From: Panagrolaimus kolymaensis
Lineage: Eukaryota > Nematoda > Chromadorea > Rhabditida > Panagrolaimidae
Assembly: GCA_028622995.1 (NCBI GenBank)
Contig: JAJQJQ010000013.1
Span: 3,224,001-3,288,000, forward strand
Direction of reading: 5' to 3'
Length of the DNA stretch: 64,000 nucleotides
Shown: piece by piece, positions 24,296-33,740 of the stretch
Position numbering within the stretch: position 1 is the first letter of the stretch
Layout of the letters: each line of letters starts with the position of its first letter
Notes under the pieces: generated by a model
Database searches by the model: none
Told to the model about the DNA's origin: nothing
Seen by the model: only the letters and a program-made list of their open reading frames with translations
Made by a program: the position numbers and the translations under genes

Positions 24296-24479
24296 TTTTT
24301 GTTTGAAAATAATGTTATATGACCGAAAAACTAAATCAACATGAAAGCCACCTTCAATAACATAAAACTATTAAACTATCACTTCATCGAATAAATAGGC
24401 AACATTCAAATTCATTTGTTAAAACTATGCTTCTAAAAACAACACTTTACGATACAATCATTTATAACAATAATTTATT

Positions 24480-25545
24480 TTTACAAAAAACAAACAAAAA
24501 CAATAATTTGGTGCTGAAAATACAGTACATAAAAGTTTATCACAATAAAATAAATATCCATTTCGGCATACTTCATGAGATCGAACGATCATAACAATAT
24601 TGAATTGACGGTTAAATTCTTCAACTGACTCCGTTCCAAACATCCACAATGCATTTCTTAGTTGATTGAATTGCCAGCTACAACATGCATCAGTTCCAAA
24701 AGCGGGATCAGACCACATTAAATCCAATGCAATACCAGTATCACATTCAGCATGAGTTCGAAGCTTCCTAAAAATGAAACAAAAAAGTTAACAATACATA
24801 CAAATAGTTCACAAAAAAGAAAAGTTCAATCAGAAAAAATCAATAAAAATTTGAGCAATAAATCAGAAATTTAGGCGATAAATGATAGACAAATAAATTC
24901 GTTTGTTTTTAGCAATGTAACTCGCCTTTAGTTTATAAAATGATTGCATTCCTTTGATATCAGGAGAAATTCAACAATGCATACAAATGCTTCTTTCATC
25001 AACCATACAACATAATGGCATTTCATTAAAAACCATTTGAGATTTCTTCCATAATTGTGTACCATATGATCGTCGGCATTCTTCATAAATCCCATATAAT
25101 CGATTCATTTTAGCACATTCATGATTCTCACGTAAAATTTGAACATATGGTGGATATAGTAACTTATAACAAAATAATAACATTAAAATTTCAATTTGAT
25201 GTTCTTCCACGATCACAATAATTTCCAAGAAAGATATAAGTTTTCGGTGGTTCATCAACTTTATCATTGTATCGAAGTTAATCAGCAAATTGAACATGAG
25301 TATCACCAAATATTACGTCGGGTGCTGATATATGAATGAATGGACGAGCTTGATGAAGGTAACACATCTGAAAGCAATAAAAAAATGAGTATAAAACATA
25401 AAAGCAGGAAAACAAATAAACTTACAGAATCAAGAATAACATAAACTTCAACTTCAGAAAATCCATCGATTGTTAGATATTTGCGTAAACGATGAAACAT
25501 ATGATTAGCTAAAACACGAAAAATAAAAATAAAATATAATTGCAC
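24480..25545 (-). pseudogene. decayed PP1-type Ser/Thr phosphatase copy inside Helitron B
   Basis: Pieces in the right order on the minus strand: SEVEVYVILDS, an intron (GTAAGTTT...TTTCAG), HISAPDVIFGDTHVQFAD, PPKTYIFLGNYCDRGRTS, ILRENHECAKMNRLYGIYEE, then KLRTHAECDTGIALDLMWSDP and VMIVRSHEVCRNGYLF..FSAPNYC. They match the PP1/PP2A core (GDxHGQ, GDYVDRG, GNHE, SAPNYC). Two metal-site motifs are altered (GDYVDRG to GNYCDRG; GNHE to ENHE). A TGA stop follows FAD, a frameshift follows CDRGRTS, and another stop follows MCMHC. The normal HGG motif after the central block is lost. It is a captured host gene that no longer encodes an enzyme. Confidence 0.8.
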
Positions 25546-25559
25546 GACGCTAAGCTAAC

Positions 25560-26017
25560 AAACAGCAAAAAATCACGAATAACAAACAACGCAACAAAAA
25601 AAAGTGAACAAAATCATATGAAAATCTAAAATGAAAGCTATTACAATCACTCGCTTTAAGAAAAAAATACATCAAAACAAACCTCTCAATGCAAAAAAAT
25701 TGGTAAAATTCTTGTCAAACTTATTCATTTGCATAATTTTTTCGCGTTGCAACTTTCGCAAAAATAAAGCTCAATGTAATCTTTTATCATGTTTTATTAT
25801 GATTTACATATGCTTAGAATGTATTACATTAGCTCCATTTCGTGTCCTTTAAAACGAAAAATACAAAAACCATTGCCAAGTATTTGTTAGTTGAACATCA
25901 AATGTCAACATTAAGCTCTCTTACCACGTCACGGTTCTTAGCATTTAAGAGAGTAAAGGTTTTTTTACGGGAAACCAATGAAAAACCCCAAGGTTGACAT
26001 TAATGCCACTCATATGA
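25560..26017. other. 3' flank of the Rep-helicase gene
   Basis: AT-rich, separates the Rep-helicase stop from the phosphatase remnant. No supported gene. Confidence 0.5.
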
Positions 26018-29000
26018 TTAACTTTCGTCATCACCTTCATTTGTTGGTCGTTGATCGACATCCATTTGCACATTTTGATTCCAACTTGGATACAAATCGG
26101 GATCAACATCATTGAAATCTTGATGGTCATTCCATTCATCAAAAATTTCTCCTTCATGATTTCCTGATAAATCTTCATTAACATTTGGTAAACCACCAAT
26201 GTTTTCATTTTCGTCTTCTTGAGCTGGTGGTTCTTCATCAACATCCATTTGCTCATCATTCGCATTCCAATTCGGATTCAAATCGGCATATGTCGGTGCA
26301 TCAGGTTGCATTGCTGCAACCGGATCAGATTCTAAAAGTTCTCCATAAACAATGTTACGCGAGCAATTTACATCATCTGGATGCAACTTAATACGAAGTC
26401 TGTCCCAAGCACGAGTGCGAGATACAGCAACATACAAATGTCCATGGGTAAAGATACCATCACTAATATCAATTCCAATTTGATCGAATGTTTGACCTTG
26501 TGATTTGTTGATGGTCACTGCAAACGCTGGTCTCACAGGAAACTGTGTTCGATAAACTTTAAAAACACTCGAATCATCCAAAAGTGTAATTCTTGGAATC
26601 ATCACCAAATTATCGCTATCATCTGAACGATTAGTCAACCTTTCAGCAATAATTAAATTGCGCTCAAGTTTCTTAACCAACAAACGAGTACCATTGCATA
26701 ATCCTTCTCGAATACTTAAATTACGCATAAGCATAATTACAGTATTTTCTCGAAGACGTAAACGATATGCTGGAAAACCAGCCGGTTTCATCGATTCAAA
26801 ATGTTCAGAAGAATATTCAATAGCATTTTCTTCAACTCGATCAACTGCATGATAAACTTTTTCCGTATTTGGATCAAGTAAATCCATAACCTTTTCATTG
26901 TATTCATCAACTTTTGAGTTCGTTGTTGAAAGAATAGCACGCTTAATCAAATCATGATAATTGCCAGAAGCAATAGCATCTCGAAAAACATGTTCAACTA
27001 AATCGCCATCAGTAATACATTCTACTGGCAAATTTACTTTTCCATTAGGTCCATTGGAACTTCCATTACCAATAGCTAAAATTGCTTCAGCAAAGCCATC
27101 ACCACTATCATCAGCTCTTTCATTTCTAAACAAACGAAATTGGTTAGAAGAAAAATGCATCCAAAGTGGACTCGATTTAACGCTTGTTCGAATAACATCA
27201 TTGCGAGTACCATTGATGACCACTGGTCCTAATTGGCGAAAATCTCCACCACAAATAATAACTTTTCCTCCAAAAGGAAGATCGTTATTCATAATTTCAC
27301 GAAGTTTTTCATCAATTGCTTCTAATGCTCGACGAGGAGCCATAGGAGTTTCATCCCAAATGAATACTTTGGTTTTCTTTATCGCTTCTCCAAGTGCATC
27401 TCGAGGAGTTACACCTGAACTGCTTTCATCAGTGAATGGAAAATCAAGCTTAAAAACGTTGTGGACTGTTCGTCCCATTTCATACAATGAAGCTGCAATG
27501 CCACTCCATGACATAACGATAACTGTATTGCCAGAAGCAATCAAATTAGAAATAATGCAATTGAAAAGATAAGTCTTCCCTGATCCACCTGGTCCATCAA
27601 CATAGAAACAGGCAGCAGAATTATCAGGCGTATTAACTCTACCCATAATTGCCTCAAACGCTTGAGCTTGTTCGGGATTCAAATTTCCCCTCATTTCATC
27701 ACCACGAAGTCGATGAACTGCAATATCGATAGTTTCTTCTTCGATTCCAACAATCTCTGCAATCATTTGAAGAATAGGATAATCTTCCAATGAACGTTCC
27801 ATGTTGATAATTAACCTCAACGTTTGTCGCCAAGCCAAATGTTCAGCAAGGTCCATATCGCCGTGGTGACTTCGAAGAAGATCCGCAGTCAACTGATATC
27901 GAAATTGGTTCCATAACCACAAAGGCGCTTCCACATCACAATGTGCTACAATTCGAGCAAAAAGTCGACGAAGTTCTCGTGGCAAATTATGATATGTGCC
28001 TTCTTCTAATGCATCATAAAAAATTTGATCAGATTCAACTAATCCTCGAGCAACACATGCTTCACGAAAAGTGTCATAAACTCTTTCACGATCAAATGGA
28101 TCACGACGTAAATCCTCAAAACCTTGCGGTCCAGTAACAATTGATAACAATTTGCGAAGATAAAACAATTCAGTGTTTTTCGGATTAACGGCATACATCC
28201 TTGGGCATTTAGGCTTCGAAGTTTTACATCGAGGATGCCATTCGTGCTTCTTTGCATCCCATGTGAAATGGTGACAAAGCTCAACATACGTAAGATTGCG
28301 ATTATTTCCAGTAGGAAACTTTTCATTCAAGTCAAAAAATGCTAATAATTTAGATTTTTTCATTTGCGCAGAAATCATTTCATCCAAAGAAGGATCTTCA
28401 GCTAAAGTGATCGTTTGTTGTTCAGGTAAATGAACCTGCAAACGTTCAACGCTTTCACTCGAAAAATGCATGTCAAACTTTAAAAGTCTCCAACATGCTT
28501 CATGAGCGCATAAATAACGTGCATCAAGGAAACATTGAATTTCATCATAATCAACTTGTCCATTGCTGATCTCAATATTAATCCTACTTGGACCTTTAAA
28601 AAGATATTTGAATAAATAATTCACTGTTCCCAAACTATGAACAACTTCAACGTTGATATGACAACGAAAACGTTTGAGCAAATATGCATTGTATGGAACA
28701 ACGGATCGATTATCAACCGTAAAAGGTCGACCTTTAAAATTAATAGTTGCAGTTCTTCCATCATTTGGTCGTCGATAAGTTGGATAATTATTTTCATCCA
28801 AACTTGTCTCATCACAAAATGCTCGTGGAAAACGCCTCTTACATCTACCATCCTGCATACACATTGCATTAGGATCATATTCGCCACATGGCCGATGTAA
28901 CAAATTCTTCACCACTAAATCATATAGTTCTTTATCTTCAACTTCATTTGGAATTTGAGCAGAAATGAAGCGATCAATTTTGTTGGGATCATTCCAACCT

Positions 29001-31282
29001 TCTTCAAGCCACCACAAACTATGAATATGCGGTAAACCACGCTTTTGGAATTCAACAACATAAAGAAAAGCCTTTACTTTGCCAAAAATTCCACTCTTCA
29101 TTTCTTTTACAAATTGTTTAACATGATAATTAAACACAATATCAACAACATCAGGTCGATCAAAAGCTTTTTGATTCTCAAACAACTCATTTGTAATGTC
29201 CGGATGATCGGGATTACACGTTTTCGTAATAAACAAATTAGGCTTTCCATGTTTTTGAGCCGTCGCCATAGCATCATGCATAAACTCAGCTTGACTGCGA
29301 GGTCCCATCGTATAACTTGATGGAAGAATAATCTTTTTTCCTGGTAAAGCATTATTATCTTCCGCAACATTTCGAATATAGTCTGAAAGACCCGTATAAC
29401 TATCAACTCTAAACTTCCTTTGATTGTTTCTCAAAAACTTCATTCGTTCATTATCCACAATGGAAAACGACCAAACCAAATACTTACTTAACAATTTGCC
29501 TCCATGAAGAATGGGATTAAATGGTTCATTATCATTTTCTGGTCGATGAGCCAGCTTATACAAATAATACTGCAATGGAGTAATTTTTCCACCTTCGTTA
29601 GTGTATGGATTTTTTCGTCTTTCATAATGCCAAAAATCTCCAGTACCAAGAGGATTAAACAACACGAACGTTAACGGTTCCATGTGTTTCGAATAACGTG
29701 AGATTCTTTCAGCCATAATTGGCTCATTATCAGAATAGCGTTTGCGTTGAACTTGAATATCATTCCAAGGAATGTCTCCATTTTCGTCACAAATATAAAT
29801 TCCTGCAACTTCATTCGAAACTGTTGGCAATGCATAAACATCACTCGTATTATTCGTTGTCTTTTTGAAGAGAATTTTGCATACTTTTGGTACACGTCCT
29901 TCAGCTTCCGCTAACAATCTTTCTTCATCTTCAATTTCATGAAGCATGCGATAAATTTGTGCATATTGATTAGCGTTAGCCAATAAATTGTGCAAAAACT
30001 CAAAAATTCGTTGTTCACAATCTGCAGCAAAAGGAGCTTGGCAGCGGTATTCAATTGCATCATTTGTTTCAATGATCCATAATTGTCCAAAAGCTGGTCG
30101 TTGTCCAGGCAATGGATCCGTATATCGAGGTAACACATGCATAATTTCACCATGAGTTCGATAATGAAACACTCCAGGCAATTGACGAATTTCACCTTTA
30201 GTATAAGCAAAGCTTACACTCGTATTATACTTGTTAATCTTCTCATGGAATGGCCGCCAATCGGTTCCTTCTTCACGCTTTAATAACTTCTTCAATTCTT
30301 CTGGAAAATTTGGTTCAAAATCAATTTTGACTCTTCCCAAATTACAACAACTATCATAAGTTCCTTCAGAACTTCGAGGTTCACATGAATAATGTAATGC
30401 ACCACAAAACGTACACTCAACATTCCTTTCACATAAACTAAACATTTCAGTATCACCATCTTCAGCTCGAAATTCATTTGGTGGATTTTCTTGCCGCCGA
30501 TGATAATCGTTTCGTAAATTCGCATAACGTAATTCTCGCACTCCAGCGGTTTCATTATCTCTTACATTTGCATGATTTACACGATCAGCTTCCATACGAG
30601 CTTCACGTTGCTCCTCTGTTTCTTCTTCGCGCATTGAAGCTTGAATAATTCGTTGAGATTCCAACCTTGCTTCACGTTGTTCATCAGTCTCATTATCTCT
30701 CATATCTGCATGAAGCAAACGATCAGCATTTAAACGTGCTTCACGTTGTTCTTCACTTTCATTTTCTCTTACGGCGTTATGATGTAAACGATCAGCTTCC
30801 AAACGAGATTCACGTTGATCATCTGTTTCATTATCTCGATTCATTCGACGAAGTTCACGAGCTTCGGTCAATCTTCGTTCACGGTCTGCAGCAGTTTCCT
30901 GTTGCCTCAATTCTCTTCTTCTTGCTCGAGATCTTTCAAGCTCAGCAAGTTTTTCCTCATCGGTTTGGCGTTGCCGCTGCCACCTCATTCTGCGTTTTTT
31001 ATCGCCAACTCTTATTTTCATTCGACGACAATATTCAGCCCAGGTTTCTTGAGCCGCTGCTGCAAGTTGAACTTCTTCATTGGGAATAAGTTCCTGACTT
31101 TCGATGATATTAACATCAATCATGGCACCTAATAAAATAGGCTCATTTTCATCTCCAGCTCCAACATCAACTTCCATTGGCTCTGAATTATCGATTTCAA
31201 CCCGAAGGTTGCGAGGTGCCCGAAGGCCGTAAAACTCATCACTCTCTCCAACAGCAGCAGAAAAGCTACTACTATCAGACAT
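26018..31282 (-). CDS. Helitron Rep-helicase (HUH nuclease + PIF1-type helicase), 1754 aa
   Basis: One uninterrupted reading frame. Residues about 85-270 are charged, predicted coiled coil, built from repeated units such as NETDEQREARLEADRL. A Cys-rich finger (CERNVECTFCGALHYSC...CCNLG) lies near residue 285. The Helitron_like_N region follows; the HUH motif of the Rep nuclease is GLPHIHSLWW near residue 752, and the two catalytic-type tyrosines are in NYLFKYLFKG near 890. The PIF1 helicase begins with Walker A DGPGGSGKTYLF near 1234, then IWDETPMAPRRALE (Walker B), GGDFRQLGPVV, INKSQGQTFDQIG and YVAVSRTRAWDRL. The enzyme nicks one strand at the element ends, holds the DNA through tyrosine, and unwinds it for rolling-circle transfer. 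The C-terminal 120 residues are acidic and low in complexity. All key residues are present, so it may be active. Confidence 0.95.
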   Translation of the reverse strand: MSDSSSFSAAVGESDEFYGLRAPRNLRVEIDNSEPMEVDVGAGDENEPILLGAMIDVNIIESQELIPNEEVQLAAAAQETWAEYCRRMKIRVGDKKRRMRWQRQRQTDEEKLAELERSRARRRELRQQETAADRERRLTEARELRRMNRDNETDDQRESRLEADRLHHNAVRENESEEQREARLNADRLLHADMRDNETDEQREARLESQRIIQASMREEETEEQREARMEADRVNHANVRDNETAGVRELRYANLRNDYHRRQENPPNEFRAEDGDTEMFSLCERNVECTFCGALHYSCEPRSSEGTYDSCCNLGRVKIDFEPNFPEELKKLLKREEGTDWRPFHEKINKYNTSVSFAYTKGEIRQLPGVFHYRTHGEIMHVLPRYTDPLPGQRPAFGQLWIIETNDAIEYRCQAPFAADCEQRIFEFLHNLLANANQYAQIYRMLHEIEDEERLLAEAEGRVPKVCKILFKKTTNNTSDVYALPTVSNEVAGIYICDENGDIPWNDIQVQRKRYSDNEPIMAERISRYSKHMEPLTFVLFNPLGTGDFWHYERRKNPYTNEGGKITPLQYYLYKLAHRPENDNEPFNPILHGGKLLSKYLVWSFSIVDNERMKFLRNNQRKFRVDSYTGLSDYIRNVAEDNNALPGKKIILPSSYTMGPRSQAEFMHDAMATAQKHGKPNLFITKTCNPDHPDITNELFENQKAFDRPDVVDIVFNYHVKQFVKEMKSGIFGKVKAFLYVVEFQKRGLPHIHSLWWLEEGWNDPNKIDRFISAQIPNEVEDKELYDLVVKNLLHRPCGEYDPNAMCMQDGRCKRRFPRAFCDETSLDENNYPTYRRPNDGRTATINFKGRPFTVDNRSVVPYNAYLLKRFRCHINVEVVHSLGTVNYLFKYLFKGPSRINIEISNGQVDYDEIQCFLDARYLCAHEACWRLLKFDMHFSSESVERLQVHLPEQQTITLAEDPSLDEMISAQMKKSKLLAFFDLNEKFPTGNNRNLTYVELCHHFTWDAKKHEWHPRCKTSKPKCPRMYAVNPKNTELFYLRKLLSIVTGPQGFEDLRRDPFDRERVYDTFREACVARGLVESDQIFYDALEEGTYHNLPRELRRLFARIVAHCDVEAPLWLWNQFRYQLTADLLRSHHGDMDLAEHLAWRQTLRLIINMERSLEDYPILQMIAEIVGIEEETIDIAVHRLRGDEMRGNLNPEQAQAFEAIMGRVNTPDNSAACFYVDGPGGSGKTYLFNCIISNLIASGNTVIVMSWSGIAASLYEMGRTVHNVFKLDFPFTDESSSGVTPRDALGEAIKKTKVFIWDETPMAPRRALEAIDEKLREIMNNDLPFGGKVIICGGDFRQLGPVVINGTRNDVIRTSVKSSPLWMHFSSNQFRLFRNERADDSGDGFAEAILAIGNGSSNGPNGKVNLPVECITDGDLVEHVFRDAIASGNYHDLIKRAILSTTNSKVDEYNEKVMDLLDPNTEKVYHAVDRVEENAIEYSSEHFESMKPAGFPAYRLRLRENTVIMLMRNLSIREGLCNGTRLLVKKLERNLIIAERLTNRSDDSDNLVMIPRITLLDDSSVFKVYRTQFPVRPAFAVTINKSQGQTFDQIGIDISDGIFTHGHLYVAVSRTRAWDRLRIKLHPDDVNCSRNIVYGELLESDPVAAMQPDAPTYADLNPNWNANDEQMDVDEEPPAQEDENENIGGLPNVNEDLSGNHEGEIFDEWNDHQDFNDVDPDLYPSWNQNVQMDVDQRPTNEGDDES

Positions 31283-32377
31283 CGCACAAAACGCAAATGA
31301 AGTTTTTCAAAAAAACTACAAAAAAATATCTCTTTAATCAATCAAACTATTAACCAAGAGCGGAATCAATAGATGAACAAAAAACAGTAGTGAAAGCGCA
31401 GAGTAGCCTGAAAAACAACAACGTTGGAAAATTTTATAAAAAACAAAGCTAATAATAACAAAACATTAGCACGGGCGATAGTAGCAAGCGATCAAGAAAG
31501 AAAAAGTAATTACAATAATCATTAACGCAACTTGGTAATAAAAAAAAACGCGACAAAAAATATATACAAATTTTAAATATTATTTCTCAATAAAAAACAC
31601 AACCATCTTCTGCATTAGAAAAAAACAGGTAATGAACAAAAACAACGAAAGCATATTGCGCTTTTCTATCAAAAGCTTCCAAGGCAAGCTTGAGTTTCAA
31701 TCAAGCAAAAAGGCGATTGCATTTAATAAAATAATGAACTTCATTCCATGTTGGCTCACCATTTCCTCATAAAATTACTGCAATTATTACAATGTTCAAA
31801 TTCATAACACTTTTGCTATATAAATTTACAAAAATTAATATCATTACCAAATTACAACACGCTATTTCAAGATTTACTTATTTTCCCATATCCAATTTTC
31901 TTATTAAAAAACTACAGATAAATCTTTTTATTTTACTCCATCATTCACTCACTCTCAATCCTCATTTAAACAAAAAACACAAAATATTAAACAATTTCAT
32001 TTTAAAGCCATCCAGCATTTCAATACACAATACATCCATGCACCACCAAATCCACCAAATAAGCATTTTTTCAAAAACCACAATAAAAAAAATCAAGCAA
32101 CGAAATCTTCTTCAAAAAGAAAACGAAAAATAGCGCTCTTTTTCTCTTTCATCAAACACAAAGAGAAACATTCGCGTTAAAACTTTTTTCATTATGCAAA
32201 TATGCAAATTTTCAAACCTCAATATCATATACATATCTCTTTAGCCGACGCTCGAGACCCACATTTTCGGAATCAGCATACAAAACTACATCGGACTGTA
32301 CAATCACATTTCAAAAAAACAGGGAACAACCCACAGACAGACAAACAGACATAGTCAATTCAATTTATAAGGGTAGA
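31283..32377. other. 5' leader of Helitron B
   Basis: Non-coding, AT-rich. The outer 550 bp (about 31950-32377) align with the right half of element A: shared ATGCACCACCAAAT, ACACAAAGAGAAACATTCGCG, TCTCTTTAGCCGA and the GACAGACAAACAGACATAG tract. A 113-aa ORF at 31792-32133 has no recognisable content. Confidence 0.7.
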
Positions 32378-33152
32378 CAAGATATAAGAAGGGGCCTGCC
32401 TACGGCAGTCCCCACACTTTACATTTATTCTATTTTACAATTACACATAGGGCCCTTCGGGCCCTCATCTCGTCTTCCAGCTTCCATCCCCTGCGGGAGG
32501 TCTACCTTCGGCATCCCTCTTAATTTTACATTAGATCATTTCAAATTTACAAAATGGCCCTTCGGGCCACACAACCCATATCCAAGCTCCATCCCATGCT
32601 TTTACCGTTTCAAATTCAATTTCATTACTGCGATTAAGCACCACAGGCCCTTCGGGCCTCATCTTACGGTCCCTATGAACACATCGAGGTTCATCTCGAC
32701 ATTCATTTTAAATTTTACTTAGGCCCTGCGGGCCTCATTTCCCATTTTCATCTTCCAAAATCGATCCTTATTTAAAAAAATACACAAAAATAACATTTTC
32801 ATTAAACATCCTCCAGCACCTCCACACATACATGCACCACCAAATTCACCAAATATCATTCTTTCAAAATCACAATAAAAAATCACACAACGAAATTCAC
32901 CTTCAAAAAGCAAACGACAAAGAGCTCCCTTTCATCAAACACAAAGAGAAACATTCGCGTTAAAACCTTTTTCAATATGCAAATTTTCAAACCTCAATAT
33001 CATATGCATATCTCTTTAGCCGAAGCTCGAGACCCACATTTTTGGAATCAGCATCAAAAACTACATCGGACTGTCCAAACACATTTCAAAAAAACAGGGA
33101 ACAACCCACAGACAGACAAACAGACATAGTCAATTCAATTTATAAAGGTAGA
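32378..33152 (-). mobile_element. non-autonomous Helitron A, 775 bp
   Basis: Minus strand from TCTACCTTTATAAATTG (33152) to a hairpin (32391-32413) and TTCTTATATCTTG (32378). The 5' 400 bp and the 3' hairpin match element B closely, so it looks like an internal-deletion derivative of B. It adds several short GC hairpins (see 32450-32735). Its 3' end joins the 5' end of B directly. No coding capacity. Confidence 0.82.
32450..32735. repeat. series of four GGCCC..GGGCC mini-hairpins
   Basis: Perfect short palindromes at 32450-32464 (GGGCCCTTCGGGCCC), 32557-32569 (GGCCCTTCGGGCC), 32645-32659 (AGGCCCTTCGGGCCT) and 32721-32735 (AGGCCCTGCGGGCCT), spaced 76-107 bp. The stems have 5-6 GC pairs with a TTCG- or TGCG-type loop and stand out in otherwise AT-rich DNA. 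They resemble Helitron 3' terminal hairpins. Confidence 0.7.
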
Positions 33153-33740
33153 TATGACACTGTTGCGATTCCACCTGAAAATGTTATATCATACATTTCG
33201 AATTATTTGCCTGGTCTTGAAACGAAGATAAATGTTAAAAATTTGATTGTATCAAGAAGTGTTGACTACAAAAATTTTCCATTTTTTGTATACATTGTAG
33301 CTACAATAATTCTATTTCGTTTTATCATTATTGGTTGCGGAATTTTTCTTAATTTTTATATTTCATTAAAACTTCAAAATCAAAATCATTTATCATCCAA
33401 TTCACTTAAATTAAATGAAATGTTACGTCGAATGTTATTAATTCAATTTTCTGGATATTTATTTTGTTATTTAGTACCTCTTATTTTTTTGGTATACGTA
33501 TATTTATTTATTGTAGAACCAACTATGCTTGTGAATTATTGTATTTTTCTTATCGGTTGTTCAGAATTATATGATATTATTTTGACTGGGCTTTTTATAA
33601 AACCCTATCGAAATGCTTTGTTTTATCCTTTCTTGTTGTTTGCAAAAAAATTAGCTTATAAAAAACCTCGAGAACCAATGATAGCAAAAATAAGCCCTAA
33701 TTTATCTGCAGCAATTTCATATAGTTCTTTTAAAGGTTAA
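33153..33740 (+). pseudogene. Srh-like chemoreceptor, 3' half of the split gene
   Basis: 195 codons plus stop, in frame with the half that ends at 21636. Begins YDTVAIPPENVISYISNYLP, then TM5, the intracellular loop with NEMLRRMLLIQFSGY, TM6, TM7 and ELYDIILTGLFIKPYRNAL, the KPYR tail motif of Srh/Sri-type receptors. It aligns along its length with 46642-47276. It has no promoter or start codon of its own in this position; an upstream in-frame ATG at 33042 lies inside Helitron A and is fortuitous. Confidence 0.88.

Larger units (their letters stand above)
22172..32377 (-). mobile_element. autonomous Helitron B, 10.2 kb
   Basis: Minus-strand element from TCTACCCTTATAAATTG (32377) to a hairpin (22185-22207, stem GGGGACTGCC / GGCAGGCCCC) plus TTCTTATATCTTG (end 22172). 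In order 5'-3' it holds a 1.1-kb leader, the Rep-helicase gene (31282-26018), a decayed phosphatase copy (25545-24480), and a ubiquitin/RPA-like fusion gene (23994-22507). The 3' terminus is CTTG rather than the usual CTRR. The intact 5.3-kb ORF implies recent activity. It sits directly between elements A and C, so only the outer ends of the block touch host DNA (..CTTTA at 21636 and TATGAC at 33153). Confidence 0.88.

Noticed and set aside
26185..31132. Many plus- and minus-strand ORFs over the Rep-helicase
   Set aside because: Shadows of the 1754-aa frame without motifs.
31792..32133. 113-aa ORF in the Helitron leader
   Set aside because: AT-driven composition, not kept in element A, no motif.
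21637..33152. Helitron block removed as an intron from the receptor mRNA
   Set aside because: The borders are TTTA|CAAG and TAGA|TATG, not splice sites in the host orientation.
33042..33152. Alternative N-terminus for the receptor's 3' half (MESASKTTSDCPN...)
   Set aside because: This lies in Helitron A terminal sequence and replaces TM1-TM4; chance fusion frame.
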